DNA from: Centropus unirufus
Lineage: Eukaryota; Chordata; Aves; Cuculiformes; Centropidae
Assembly (NCBI GenBank): GCA_013397695.1
Contig: VYZI01000575.1
Location: 284,760 to 348,759 of the forward strand
Length of the DNA: 64,000 nucleotides
Direction of reading: 5' to 3'
The notes below the pieces were generated by a model. That model was given only the letters and a program-made list of their open reading frames with translations, was not told the origin of the DNA and made no database searches. This document shows positions 1 through 15,300 of this stretch, piece after piece; position 1 is the stretch's first letter, and every line of letters starts with the position of its first letter. The position numbers and the translations under genes were made by a program.

Positions 1-225
1 CCCTAGGTCCCTTTCTATTAAAAGCAAGATATTTGCATGGTAATTTCTAAATATTCAACTCAAAATGTAAAAGGAAACTTCCTTAAGTATAATTTTCTCC
101 TGAAAAGCCAGATAAAAGAATTACTTTTGCTTTTATCCTGAAAGAAAAAGCACATAAGATAAAAACTAATCAATAAAAGAGAATGCCATTCCCCTGTAAT
201 AAAAGCAGGCGAACAGTTCTCTCAC

Positions 226-345
226 CTTCAAAGCCTGATCAGGAGCCAAAGCATTAATAACCAACTCCCCCTCCACAACCCTGCGAAGTTGTGAATCTTC
301 TTCAAATATTGACTCCATATTTAACACCAACCACGAAAACCACAC
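226..345 (-). CDS. EPG5: EPG5 exon 21, last one in the window (residues 1227-1266)
   Basis: The exon encodes VWFSWLVLNMESIFEEDSQL and RRVVEGELVINALAPDQALK. Acceptor TTACAG|GTGTGG, donor AAG|GTGAGA at 225. The next exon is outside the window. Confidence 0.95.
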
Positions 346-3300
346 CTGTAAAAACAGCAACAGAAATATTGATAACAAAATGGCAAGGGTAGGATGAGGA
401 GGCTCGCTGTTTTCCCAAAAGAAATACACTTATGCCAGATCCTCATTGCAAAAGCAGTATCACATCCCAGCAGTAACAGAGAATCAGTTTCTTCCCTATT
501 CACGTCCAACCATCCTCTTTGTATTCAGTACAATCTTGGGAAAGAATTGCGGAAACCGGGGACAAGTGACAGAATTACCCACTTCACTGGAGATGACCTA
601 CTCAAAACTCGTAAAATCAGATATCCCCTCTCTCACCTCCTTCATACATCTCCAGTTAGGCTAATGCAGGGGTTTTGTTTTACTCAAATGTGCAATTTGA
701 TTAAGCGGAGAGAAAGCAACTGACATTCAAAATAATTATCTGGAAAAGATTGATCTAATAGAAGAACCAGGCTTTACCTACTTTCAGTCATTAAATATAC
801 TGAGAACAATTGAAGATTAAAAGAAACCTTTACCAATAAACCCTATTATATGAATTCTTGGGCACAGATTAAATAAACTTCCTCTGTGCAAAATGTTCAT
901 GTTACCTTTAGCATAATAAACCTACAGCATCCTCTTCAGCTAAGCTAGGATTTTTAACATGAGAAAACTCGGAAGGAAGAAAGAGGGAACAAGATAAAAA
1001 TCTGCAAAAACCTGCAAAAGCAGAAAAAAATGCCTAAAGGTCTGTATAGTGCTTATTCCAGGGCTGTTCATACAACATCATCATAGCACTTACCTGGGAA
1101 GAATTGGCATTTCCCTCAACAAAGGACGGTGTCACATTGCCTGCCACAATCCAGCTGACAAGTGAAGACAGAAGACCTTTGTCACAATGATAGCCCAAAG
1201 CATTCTGCATGGAACCAGAAAACATTTGGGTTTTTTTTTCTATTATAAACAGCAAACAGAATTTACAAGGTACAAGTATCATTTGACCTTCAGCCACGCT
1301 CCTTTCCACCTCAGGTTCTCACCTCCCAACTTCAGCTCAATCAGCTACCACCAAAATGTCTGTTTTATTTCTTTTTCACAAGGAAGATTTTTTTTTATAG
1401 TGACAGCGCCTGTTTTTTTTCAGGTGGAGATGCTCTCGTTTTCTTCTAAATACACTATCAAATATTTAAAATGTGAGGATCACAGACTAAAATACTATAA
1501 CAAAATTCATGAAACCTGTGTTGCAAATAAGTTTTAATTCTTATTACTATCAATATACAAATATCTGATATTTCACTAATCTTCACATACTCAGAAACAC
1601 AACAGATAACATAATCAAATCCTCACTCATCATAACTGTTCTTGTTACATTCACAATTAAAATGAGCACAACATGAACTAAGCATTTACACTGATACATC
1701 ACACCCATTTACCTTGTGCTGTTGGTAAAGAAGCTTTTGTATGCAGTCCTCTTGACTGTACTGAAAAGCAGCCTTACATAAGTCATCGAGCAAGGAGAGC
1801 GTTGCCCGGTCCCTGTGCCACAGCTGCTGGCTGGTGAAGACCTGAACCCAGAACTCCAGCACTGCAGCTGGCCCCACTCCATTTGGTAGGTCGCTCAGAT
1901 AAATGTGAGTCTGCCAGATTAAAGGGTAAAAGTTATCTTTTAATTGAAGCTGCAATCTCTTGATAAGAATTTATTGAAGAACTGTTTAACTTGCATAAGG
2001 CCATGTTCCTATCCTTAAAACAAATAATGATATGATGGTATAAAAACAGCTTTGTTTTCTCCAACCTCCAAAAGATTCTGCAGCCTGGACTGTGGAGCAC
2101 GTAGTGCAAAAAGGCCATGAGGCCTCTGTGACCTGCAGGCATAAATAGCACCTAATTCTGTAGTGTAGTCTCTGTTCCTGGAAAAAGACTTCCCAGAGTC
2201 AGTAGGTTCCCTTTTGTAGAAGCGCAGCATGGTTTGGGTTGGAAGAGATCAGTAAAGAACCCATCTGGTCTAACCCCTTGCAGAAGCAGGGACATCTTCA
2301 TTGATCAGGTTGCTTAGAGCCCCATCCAGCCAGACCCGGAATGTTTCCAAGGATAGGGCCTCCACCACGTCCCTGAGCAACCCGGGCCAGTGTTTCACCA
2401 CCCTCACAGTAAATAACCTCTTTATCCAGACTAAATCTACCCTTCCTAGGCTGAAAACCATCACCCCTGGTCTTATCACAAGAGGCCTTGCTAAAAAGTC
2501 TGCCGCTATCTTTCCTGTAGCTCCCTTCAGCACTGAAAGGCTGCAATAAGGTTATCCTGGAGCCTTCTCTTGCCAGGCTGACAAACCCCAATTCTCTCAG
2601 CCTGTCCCCACAGCAGAAGTACTTTAGCCCTCTGAGCACTTTTTTAGCCTCCTCTGGATCTGCTCCAACAGGTCCATGTCGTCCCTGTGCTGAAAGCTCT
2701 ACAACTGGACACAGGGCTCCAGGTGGTGTCTCACGAGAGAGGACAGGAACAGAATCCCACCCCAGGCCCTGCTGGCCACACTGCTTTGGATGAAGCCCAG
2801 GACACGGTTGGCTTTCTGGGCTATGAGTGCACATTGCCAGCTCATTTCCAGCTTTTTGTCCCCCAGCACCCCAAGTCCTCCTCCTTCTCCTCAGGGCTGC
2901 TCTCAATCACAGCATCCCCAGCCCATACTGAAACCATGAATTGTCCTGACCCAGGTGTAGGACACCTTGCCAACCTTGCTGAACTCCATGAGCTTCCCAT
3001 AGGTCCACCTCTCCTGTTTGTCCCAGCCTCTCAGGATTTCATCCTTACTCCTCTCCTATGTTGAATGCATTTGACCTTGACCACTGTGCACTTTTAAAAA
3101 GGTACTGTTTTCGTTACACAGGAACATTTTCGTTCCACAAATCAATGGTCAGAAGCAAAGTTTTCAAAGAGTAATAGATTGCTGCATTCCCCAACTAGCT
3201 CAGATAGCAGGGCTGTGTATCACATTTCCTTTCTATGCAGAATTTTGTCCCAGTATTGGAAAATGCATTTTCCAAGAAGTCTGGAAGGCACATATCATTA

Positions 3301-6300
3301 TGCTCCGTGTCACATGGGTTGCCAGATTTAGCCAAGTTTAGGCAGAAGTACTCCAGGAAACCCAACTCAACTATTGGGGGTTGATGCAGGGTACTCCTTG
3401 GCTGCAGAACTGCCAGAAGCAGAGTCCTTTTTAACCTTAAGTTAAAACCAATTAAGGAAAAAAAGCCTCCTTGTTTTCTAAAAACTCCCTCTTTCTTATC
3501 CAGAATCTTTTTACCTGTATCATGCTGCTGAGCAGCTTCACGTTTTCTCCATAGCTCACTCCCGTCAAGTGCTGCGTTACTTTATGGGTAACCTGCTGGG
3601 TCACACCTTGAGGGACTCCACTATCCAGATGAAGGAACAGTTGGACATGAGATAAAAACCTAGGGATGTCAACAAATTAAAGTAACTCAAAAATCTCTCC
3701 ATAATATATAGAAAATCTGCTCATAGAGAATCTAAAGCCAGCTCAACAGCACTGGTGACACTTGTATAGAAGGAGGTTGATTCACAACTGTGCTGCAGAT
3801 TTAATTCCTCCATTTTAATCATATCACAGGCACAGTATGAGCAGCCCATGGCAGACTGTCATTCAAGGAAGCTCATCAGGACTGAATAAAGCTTTACAGA
3901 CGTGGCTTCCACAAAATTCAAATCATCCGAGAAATGCTCTTTGAAATACAGATGCATTTTCCCACCTGCAAAATACAAGTACCACAGTGGTACAAAATAA
4001 ATCCACTAAAGATTGTTAGGCAATTAGATGGTCCAGAAAATCATGCAAGAACACTTATGAGTGACAGAGTTTTCTGTAAACAAGTGTATATTAAAAACAA
4101 GATATCTGCACAGTAGTTTTTAAATGTTCAACTCAAAATACAGTAATATAGCCGTCTGAAGACGCCTTCTGTGGCACAGTGCCACCAATGACAACTGTAC
4201 ATGTGATGTTAACAAGAGACACATCTACAACAATTTCCTCAACCCTAGTGAATGCCAAAATTAACTCAACAAATAAGATGTACTTCCCTATCATCTACAT
4301 CCTGTTCTCAGTGGATACAACATCCAGAAAGAAGCCTGAAAAATTTAAGAGTTAAAATGAACTTACACTGCTCTTTATTAGGAACATAAAATACTTACTG
4401 TTCGTTCTTCAGGAGATAATACTGGCAAGAGTAAAATAAAGGTAGAATTTTATCCAGTACATGGACTACGGTTCTCAGGTATCTAGACTGGACAAGCACA
4501 CCCAGAAGAGGGATCCCTTCAGCACAGAACTTCTCAATGCTGTCAAATCAAAAATAAAACAGGGAAAAACTTTTATTATTAACAGAGAGGGAGACAAGGT
4601 GTAGTTTTTTTTCTTTTCTTCTGTTAACTGAGATGTCAAGACATTCATATCCTCACATTTTATCTGAAATCCTAAACAGCTAAATGCACAAAGTTCTTTT
4701 TCTTCAGCTCTAGGAGGCATTCAATAACTCAAAGATTTTCCTGCCTCTGAGGTCTTGTGTCCTCTCTTCCAAAAATTATTGGAAATGCAAGGGTTTATGC
4801 ATCAAGTTTCAATCAATTTAAAGCTCAAGGTTCTTGACTAACCCAGCCAGTCTCACTTTCCAGGCAAAGGAAGAGCCTACAGGGAGTGTTCCATGTTACC
4901 TACCATTGACATCTCCTCAGGGTGGATGATGTTCTGGATATCTTTCTTCACTACCTACAGATGGAGCTCAGAGGGCTTGGTTGCAGTCAGCTGAGATGGA
5001 TCCTACTCTTACTGTCCAGAAAACTCATTAGTGGCAATTTATTTGGTATACTGCTCTGCATCAAGTTCTGCTAGCTGAGAAAGCTGCACATTAGGAAGAG
5101 ATGTAAAGCATTAATCCTACGTCTACTCTAATGTCATGAAAACGGAATTCAGTCACTAGCATACTGTACAGCGCTTCATTTCTTCTGCTCATTAGCAGAA
5201 CTGTCCCAGAACTTGTGTGTGATAAATACCAATGCTATCATTGATATCACAGACAGGTGTCAGATGGTTTTTTTCAAGGATAGAATGGAGAAAAAGCTGT
5301 ATACACAGATGTAAACAGATTCCTTGTTTTTTTCACTCCATGCTCTGTTCTGTAAAGACTTCCACACTCAAACGAGAATAGCTTCCTATCAGTCTCATTG
5401 TTCTAGTGCTTTGAAGAAGCATGTGTGTATCTACAGCCCAACCTTAATGCCAAGCAATGGCTTGGGAGAAGAAAGCCAAGATAATTTCTCCTCAAAGAGC
5501 AAAGCAATATTATAAGCAAAAAACACATCAGTGAAAAATTTCATAGAACAATTTCGGTTGGAAAAGACCTTTAAGATTGAGCACAATCATCAATCCAGCC
5601 CTGCTGAGTCCACCTACCAGACCATGTCCCCTAGTACATCTACTCGTACTTTAAACACCTCCAGCGATGAGGACTCAACCACCTCCCTAAGCAGCCTCTT
5701 CCAATCCTTGACCACCCTCTCAGTAAAGAAATTCCTCATGATATCCAACCTAAGTGCCCCCTGGTACAGCTTGAGGCCATTTCTCCTTGTCCAGTCGCTG
5801 GCTAGCAGGGAGAAGAGACCAACCTCCGCCCTGCTGCAACTTCCTTTCAGGCAGTTGTAGAGAGTGGTAAGATCTCCCCTCAGTCTCCTTTTCTCCAGGA
5901 AAATCACAGCAACCTCAACTGCTCCTCGTAAGGCTTGTGCTCTAAAAAAGCTTCATCAGCTTTGTTGCCTTTTTCTGGTCACACTCCAGCCCGTCAAGGT
6001 CCTCCTTGCAGTGAGGGGCCCAAAACTGAACATAGGATTCAAAGTGTGTCCTCACCAGCACCAAGTACAGGGAAGGATCGCTTCGTACTCCTGCTGGCCG
6101 CACTGTGTTTGATGTGGGCCAGGACGCCATTGGCCTTCTTGGCCACCTGGGCCACTGTTGGCCATTGAAAAGAGTAACAGATAATTATAAGATGATGGAT
6201 TCAGAGAAAATAGACCTGGGAGAGACCAATTAACTTATCCCTGGCTCTGTGCCTTGATCGACTACTGCATTTTATCATGATCAATATCCTTACCTACAAA

Positions 6301-9300
6301 CCAGCAGAAACAGCTCAGTCATCCAAGGCAAACATGAGAAAGAACATACCTATGGCCCAGAGTGGTCATCGCCAGTGCAAGGTAACAGCCGATGGGGACG
6401 CCTGCTTTGACAGCCTTCAGGAGAGGGTGAAGCGTGACTGACTCAGTCATGTCGAGCACTCTGTCAGGCACAGGGGCTGCAGCCCATCCATGCTGCACGC
6501 CACGGTCATTTCTGTGAAGCTTTAACCTCAAAATCAAACCCCACGCCCACTGATTAAAGGAAGTCTCTGGTGTCTCTCCATATCGAACAATGCTGGCTAA
6601 GTAGGAGACCTGGAACAAAGGAGCAGAAACAGGAATGAAAGGAAGTACAGACATACTATGGCACACATAGTACTAGTCTAGGACTTTGGTCAGCCTGAGT
6701 GAGTTTCCTCTTCTACCACAATACCATGACACAAGATCAGAGCAACAGCAGTTATTTTCCACCATGTATCACCACCAATTAAATTTATCTGAAATCTCTG
6801 TTTTTATGGCCTTGATTTCCACCTTCCTCCCTCTTCCGCATTCTTCTTTGGAAAGATTATCAACTCACCTACTTTTGGGAACATTAGGCCAATAGTGTAT
6901 CAGTCTCTGATTAAATTTTATTTTTATGACCTAAAGACAACCCTCACAACCTTCAGTAATGTTTAAGACCACAAATGAAAGGAAAAAAAAAATGTATATC
7001 TACACAAAAGTAACATATATACATCTGTCAATAAAAGCCTAAAACCTGGCAGCCACTCCTTAAGAAGTAGTCTGTAATGTGAACGGGCAGAATCTCTGTG
7101 CCATGTATACATGTCCATTACCATGAAGACCCTGTCTAAATTAGGAGGAATTATAAAGCTTTAGGATTAACTATTGCACATGTTCTAACAAATCAGTGTA
7201 AATGGCAGAGCTGGGATTCAATGCACTCATTTAATCCTCTCTGTACAGGGGTACAAGGACCTAAGCGTTATTTTCTCTGACGTTCTAGTTGCAAGAACTC
7301 TCTAGAATTCTAGTTCATGAAATTCAGGTTAGATTCACCAGCACTAGGACAGATACACCAATACTAGTGGCAACCCCGGCTAAAATAGGCTTAAAAAGAC
7401 AAATCACCTTGATGGCACAAGACAACAATGATTAAAGTAGAGCAGAGGAGAAGTAAGAAAAGGAGACCAAAAGAAAATACAAACAGTGGGTAGACTGGAC
7501 AAAAGAGTACAATGCAGAAGGGGAAGAGAAAGCCTTGTACAAGAAATACTGAGAAAGAAAAGCAAAACACAACGCTAAAAGCTCTGAATAAACAAACAAA
7601 AGCACCTTGAATATCCAAAAAAAAAAAAAATGGACTTTCAACCTTGGTTTTACTACCCTTTCACTCCCCTTCTGTAACTCAGAGCCAAACCTTCCTCCTT
7701 ACATTGATTCTACAGCAAACTGGTGAATGTAGGGTGCTCAGGTTACAAAGCACAGATCACTACTGAGAAGCTCCTAATGTCAAGTCTTTCATTAGGGTAA
7801 AACTAAGAGGTGTGCACAAAGGAAGGATGTTCAACAAGGCCAAGTGCTCCTGGGTCGAGGCAATCTGCAGTTTCCGTGTAGGATGAGGGATGATGTGACT
7901 GAGAGCAGCCCTGCCAAGAAGGGCTTGGGGTGCTGGGGGATGAGAAGCTTGACATAAGCCAGCAATGCATGCTCACAACCCAGGCCAGCCGTGTCCTCAG
8001 CTACATCCAAAGCAGTATGGCTAGCAAGGTAAGGGAGGGTATTCTGCCCCTCTGCTTCTCTCATGAGGCCCCACCTAGGATCCTGTATCCAGTTCTGGAA
8101 TCCTAAATATAAAAATGATATGGAACTGTTGGAACAGGTTCAGAAGGCTGGAGCTCCTCCGCTATGAGGTCAGGATGAGAGAGTTGGAGCTGTTCTGCCT
8201 AGAGAAGGTTCAGGGAAGACCTTAGAACAGCTTTCCAGTACCTGAAAGGGCTCCAGAAAGGCTGAGGAAGGACTTTTTACCAGGGTGTGTAGTGACAAGA
8301 CAGGGGGGAATGGCTAGAAATTGGAATGGGGAAGACTTAGATTAGACATTAGGAAGAAATTCTTCACAATGAGGGTGGTGAGGCATTAGCAGAGGCTCCC
8401 CAGGGAGGCTGAGGATGCCACTTCCCTGGAGGCACAGCTGCCTTGAGCAGCTTAATCCAGTGGAAGGTGTCCCCACCGGCAGCAGAGGGATGGGAATTAG
8501 ATGGACTTTCAGGTACCTTCCAACCCAAACTATTCCATGATTCTATGTTTCTTGTGTTCACCAGTAATAGTAAGAAGTTTAGAAGAAGTAAGAAGAATAG
8601 TACCAGGATAGCACAGCTTTTAAAAATAAAAAACAAAACAAAGTCTTGGCCTGCTGTTTTTCCTATCACCATCAATAAGCTGTAATTCTGAAGAAGGAAT
8701 ACCTGTTTTATGCTTTCAGAAAGCAGCCCAGCATACGGCTTCTGGGAGAGATATTTCTGATACGCTTCCAGGACCATCAATGCCACTTCGGAATGGACAG
8801 CTGGATCCAGATGAAGAGTATCCTGCTAAAAACAGAATCATGGGAAACCTTTGCTTCGTTTAAAAGGTCTCATTCAGTTGCATTACAGAGAAATAAACCT
8901 TATTTTGAACAGCTAGAAAGAGATTAATTACTATAATCAAACAATGGCAGAGGCTCAGGGAGGTTGTAGAGTTACCGTCCTTGGAGGGATTTATAAGGTG
9001 GGCAGACAAGGTGCTTAGGGATCCAATTCAGTAGTGGACAGGTATGGTTGGACTTGATGACCTCAAAGGTGTCTTCCAACCTAATGATTCTATGAATACT
9101 TAGGCAAAATCTTAATCAGTAAGAAAAATATCAGCCCAACACTGAGGAATAATGGGCAATACAAAACTCAACAGCTTATTTATTTCCAGAGAAAAGCATC
9201 CATAATCACTACTGACATGCATTTTGTAGATTTATAGCAATTAATACAAAGATCTATTGATGACTTTTAATATCACAAAGTAGAGTAGTATAGACAATGA

Positions 9301-12300
9301 AAATCCTATCTTTAAGAAGAAAAAGAAAAACCAAGATTTTCTCTATTGAGGCTCAGTAAATACTCATCAGCTTTCACATGAAAGAACTATTTTTCCCCAT
9401 ATCACCGGGTACAGATAAGACATTGTTATTGCACAGTGAAGACTTCACAGTTAGTTTTCCCTACCATTCCTTTGGTTTCATGTGTCACCAAGAAACAAGG
9501 ATAAAATCTAAGTTAATATTCATGTACAAGTATCATGTACCCTCAACAAAACGGGTGTCATCTGCAAGCTGAGTGGTGCAGTTGACATGCCTGAGAAACA
9601 AGATGCCATCCAGAGTGACTTAGACATGCTGGAGAAGTGGACCCGTGTGAACCTCATGAGGTCCAACAAGGCCAAGTCCAAGACGCTGCACTTGGGTCAG
9701 GGTAACCCCTCAGTGTAGATACAGGCTAGGGGAAGAAGGGATTGAGAGCAGCCTTGCCAAAAAGAACTGGGGTGCTGGTGGAAAAAGAGCTGGGCATAAT
9801 AAACAAGGTGCACTCACAGCCCAGAAGGCCAACCATATGATGGGCTGCATCAAGACAGATGTGGCCAGCAGGGCAAGGGGGCGGATTCTGCCACCTGGAG
9901 TCCTGTGTCCAGTTCTAGAGCCCTCAGCACAGGAGGTCACAAAAATGCAGACGGCTAAAGAACCTCTGCTATGAGGACAGGGAGAGAGAGTTGGGATTGT
10001 TCAGCCTGGAGAAGAAAAGGCTCCAGGGAGACCTTATAGTGGCCTTCCAGCACTTAAAACGGGGCTTGTAAGAAAGATGGGGATAGATTTTTTAGCAGGG
10101 CCTGTAGCCATAGGATAAGGGGGAATGGTTTTAAACTGTAAGATGGGAGATTCAGACTAGATAGAAATTTATTACGCTGAGGGTGGTGAAACACTGGCAC
10201 AGGTTTCCCAAAGAGGTGGTGGATGCCCCATCCTTGGAAACATCCCAGCTCAGGGTGAACAGGGCTCTGAGTAATCTGATCCATTTGACAATGCCCATGC
10301 TCATAGTAGCAGGGGGGTGGATTGGATGGGACCCTTACAGCTGCTTCCAACCAAAACCATTCTGTGATTTTAAGAAAGCAACACAAGCAAATCCTCGAGC
10401 AGAATGCTGCAAGACCTTGTGAAGCTTCTGTCCTACGCCATCAAGCCTACAGCCATCACAAAAACAAGATTAACTGTTTTCAAACTCCAGTTTTAGTCTC
10501 AAGTTGAGTAACTCTTCTACTCTATAAAAGAAACCAGGTTCAAACCTCTTGCTTTTAATACATACATGCTCACCGAATCCCCAGTTTAGCCCTTCCAAAA
10601 TTATGCAGGCCAGTTTGTTCTCCACAGTTGTTAGGCTATAATTTAATAACCAGTCACGAATGAGGGCTATCTCAGACGAAGAAGGCTTCCACAGGTACAA
10701 TGGCAGTTCTTTAAACAGATACAGAGAAACCTTCGAGAGCAGAAAAGAAAAAGGCTAAATCAGTACTTCATATGGAGCAAGAGTGGTGTGATCAAAAACC
10801 CAGACAGACCTTTAACACAATCCATTCACAGTGAGGCACAGTCCGGTATGGCCTCTAGCTTTAACTAGGTGTTTGTTTAATGATAGATGCCAAAACTTAC
10901 CATCCCAACTTTCTCAATGGTGTCTCTGACTCGATCCAGCAGCACAGAAATAATCTGTGTATGGATGCTTGCAATTGCCCCCAAGAGCTCTCTACCAACT
11001 TTTGAAAAGGTCTCTCTTGTGGAAAGACTAACGTAGGACACCTGAGGAGAAGGGAAGCATTACTGGTTATGACTGACCTTCACTGACACTGCTATAAATA
11101 TCTTCAGGTGATTGCTCTTGGTGATCCTGGACAAGGAAGATGATAAAAGCCATTATGCAACCGAAAGAGATTGCCTTAGAAAATAATGAAATGATTGTGT
11201 CATAATGTCAAAAGCAAAGTCTAAAACGAATTAATATTAAAAACTCTGCCACAGATATTAAATACATGTGACAGAAAAAAAAAAACACCACCAGACAAGA
11301 AATTTCAGAGCTACAGGTGGACTTGTGCAAGAATAAGAAAGCAGAACAAAGATATTTTTGTTCATTCGTTTCATCTGGCTTGGTCTACAGAAAAGCTGTT
11401 GTTTCTTCCCCCCCCCAAAAAACCATGCATTTCAGGGTATTTTAATTCAGTACTAGATTATAAAAGTCAGAACTTTCTTATTTCCATTGCAGAATAAGCT
11501 ACAGAAGCCACATTAGAAAGGAAAACAGCATATTCCTCCTTCCCTGAATGGAACAGAAAAATTACTTGCCTCATATATCTCCAGAACAATGATTTTGATA
11601 AAATCTTCATCAACATCAGCCCGTTTAGTTTGTGCCATCTGAGCAAATGTGGTGAGCAGACAAATTTCTTCTGAGCAGTTCATCGTTTTGAGATAATTTT
11701 CGAAGTTTTCAAGGTGCTCTGGGTCTAGGAAAAGTCGTGTGAAAGAAACAGAACAAAAAAGGTGCTATATGACGTAATTCATGATTATCCATGTACTTAC
11801 TCCCTGTCAAATCACAGAGCAGGAATCCAGACAAAGGAATTATCAGCACTGGGTTTGTATCCTCTCTTTAGAAGTGGAAGGCATCAGCCGCTTTAAAATA
11901 GTAGGCATCAAAATATGCAGTGAGTTCATATGATTCAATAAATATGCTAGTAATTAATAGCAAAAGCTGCTGGTAATTCATAATGAAATCTACAACTGCA
12001 TTAAAACCAGCTGGAAATCAATTTTTAATAGCATTTCAACTGCTTGAAACCAATCACCTACAGGCAGAATTGCTTGAATCTTCTTACTTCTAAAAAATGT
12101 TATAGTTTTGGCTTCCATTACACACTGGTGCACTTCATTCCACAGATTAAATCCAAATTATATGAAATTATTCTAGTTTTAACAAACACACAGGCAAGAG
12201 AAGATTAAAACTAAGCCCATACAAGCACAGCAGCAAGCTTCTGAACGTGTTAAGAGACTCTGGCCATTCCACATACCATGACATAACCCATCAAGAAGAA

Positions 12301-15300
12301 TGAAGAGGATAAAAATACCCTGCATCAGCATACCAGGGGCTTTGAACTATGCAAGTTAGCTAGAAATAAAACAAAGGCTGTAAAAAAACAAAACAAATGT
12401 GTGTTTTGTTACTGTCAAAACAGCAACCCACCACACCCCATTACATTCTCTTTCTTTGAGATGCCGTAAATATTTTTTGCAAGAAAAGAGAAATTAAAAC
12501 ATACTACTGAAACAGTGTAACTGTGGCTGTTTTTGCTGGTAAGTTGGTAATTGCGGCCAGCAGGTCGAGGGAAGCAATTTTGCCTCTCTATTCACCTCTC
12601 GAGACCCCACCTCAAGTACTGTGTCCAATTCTGGAATCCTCAATGAAAGAAAAATATAGAACTGTTGTAATGGGTCCAGAGGAGGCCATGAAGATGAACA
12701 GAGGGCTGGAACACCTCTGCCATGAGGACAGGCTGAAAGAATTAGGGCTGTTCAGCGTGGAGAAGAAAAGACTCTGGGCACACCTTAGAGCAGCCTCCAG
12801 TACTGAAAGGGACTACAGGAAAGCTGGGGAGGGTCTTTTTACAAGGACCTGGAGTGACAGGACCAGGAGGAGTGGCTTTAAATTGGAAGGGGGACATTTA
12901 GATTAGACATGCAGAAGAAATTCTTCACAATGAGGGTGGTGAGACCCTGGCCCAAGTTGTTCAGGGAAGTTGAGGCTGCCCCATTCCTGGAGAGGTTCAA
13001 AGCCAGGCTGAATGGGGCTTTGATCAACCTCATCCAGTGGGATGTGTCCCTGTTCATGGTGGAGAGTTGGAACTGGACGATCTTTAAGGTGCCTTCCAAC
13101 CCACACCTTTCTAGGATTCCAATGAGATCAGTACTTTGTAGCACCCAGCTACACTCTTTATATTCCTCTCTCACTACGTGTTACTTTACACGTTAGCTGG
13201 GTTTGCACAGTCAAGACACTTGATAAGCTCTCACTATTGCAGTTTTCTTCAGTTTCTCCATCACAAGACTCGGTTGATGTAACAACTCAGCTAGCTGGTA
13301 GCTGAAGTGCAACTGAAAGAGTGAGTTTTGCTCCCCCTGAAGACAGCAAAGAGGCTGTGAAGTAGGGAGTTACTGCTCTGTTTATCTGTTTCCCAATCAA
13401 GTTCTGAATGATTTTCCACGAAGGCAGCAGCAAAGCAGAATTAGCACGAAAACTGGCTCCTCAATCACTTTGTTACAGCAGAAACCCTATGCCCTTCATT
13501 TCAGGATTTAAATGTCAGTCTCCGAATACTATCAGAAGTCAAGAAGGGACTTGGGGAGAGAATACACAACAGTACCTATTGCACGGTGCTTCAGCAGCTC
13601 TTTAAAGCATCCAGTAGTAGCCACTGACAGCGAAAAAGCTAAATGGATTGTATATACTATTTCTGTCAAAACAAGGGCTTGGTGGAACAAGTACTGGGAG
13701 GCCACAAACTGCCTAAGAACATTTCCAAGACCTGCTGATGATTAGGGTGCATGTAACAGTAACAGCTGAAAAGAATTAAACCCATGGCTTATGCAGCAGT
13801 AGCTGAATCTACGATAATTGGTTCCTCTGAGCAGAGCAATTCTACCTTTCAGTCTTTGTTTGCAGTCAGCAGGTTGGAGAGTAGAGCAGAGCTTCTCCAG
13901 GTGCTCACTCTCCGCACAGTGCATGACAAAGAAGAGCCTCCAAAGCATGTTGCTGGATAAGGTTCCATAAGGCATCTCAGACATAAACAACCAGACTCCC
14001 AGCCTGTTGGATTCGAAAAAGCAGACAGAAACAGTTTCACCCTGGTAAATCCCAACATTTGAAAGGATGACATTTGCCTGTGTCTCTACCACACAGCAGA
14101 ATTGGGAATGTAAGGATGTTTCTTACCAACTCAGATTTTTAATTAACCTCATTCTGAATCAAACAAGTCCCTAGAGTTTCTGCCAGATGCCAGAATTTAA
14201 GGTATAATTCGTCCCTGACTTAAGACTACTCATATGCTGAAAAACCCTGTATATTGCAGTCTTGTTTAAACCATTACATATTTAAAGCTACACTAATTCC
14301 CAGTTCCAAATATCCAACTCTTCCAAGACAAAGCCAATGTCAACCACACCAAATAGCCTACCTTTTTGCCTTCAAAACATGGAGAACAGCTCTAAAAAAC
14401 AGCTCATCAAACTCCAGTTGCAACTTTTCCAGAGAGTAGGGATGCACTACTGACCCATATTGTTTATTGCCGCTAGCGTATTGAGCCCAGTGGTCACTCA
14501 CATGACAGAGTGTCATCCTACAGAGGAAAACAAACAAGTCAAAGAAGGACCATTAAGCATGTCATCACCATATGTAAACACAAACGAATGCAAGATCAGA
14601 GTCTACTAACAAGAGACACATCCAACCCTTTCTCCTCCCATTTCCAGAGATTTGCATATAATAGCATTTCCCTTCCCTCTTCACAGAGCCATAGAATCAT
14701 ACGGTTGGAAAAGACCTTTCAGACCATCAAGTCCAAACATACCCGTCAGCCACTAAACCATATCCTGAAGGACCTGATCAATGCAGCTTTTAATAGTCTT
14801 CAGGGATGGGGATTCCATCACCTCCCTGTGCAGCCTCTGCCAGGGCCCGAGAACCCTTTCAAGTGAATAAATTTTTCCTATTGTCCAATCTGACCCAGCC
14901 CTGGCAGTTTGAGGCCATTCCCTCTCATCCCATCCCCTGTCGCTTGGGAGAAGAGACCAGCACTCACCTCTCCACACCCTCCTTTCAGGCACTTGGAGGC
15001 AGCGATAAGGTCTCCCCTCAGCCTCCTCTTCTCCAGGCTGAAGCGCAGCTCCCTCAGCTGCTCCTCATCACCCTTGTTCTGCAGCCCCTTCACTAGCTCC
15101 CTTCTGCACCCCAGAACCTCAACACCCTTCATGTAGTAGGGGGACCAAACCTGAACCCAGGATTTGAGGTGTGGCCTCACCAGTGCTGAGTCCAAGAGCA
15201 TAATCCCTTCCCCGCTCCTGCTGACCACACTGTTTTTGATGCAGGCCAGGATGCTGTTTACCTTCTTTGCTACCTGGGCCATGCTGGCTCACAACCAGTC

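Noticed and set aside
2298..2906. 202-codon minus-strand open frame
   Set aside because: It lies entirely inside a CR1 fragment and does not follow the reverse-transcriptase frame. It is a by-product of GC-rich repeat sequence.
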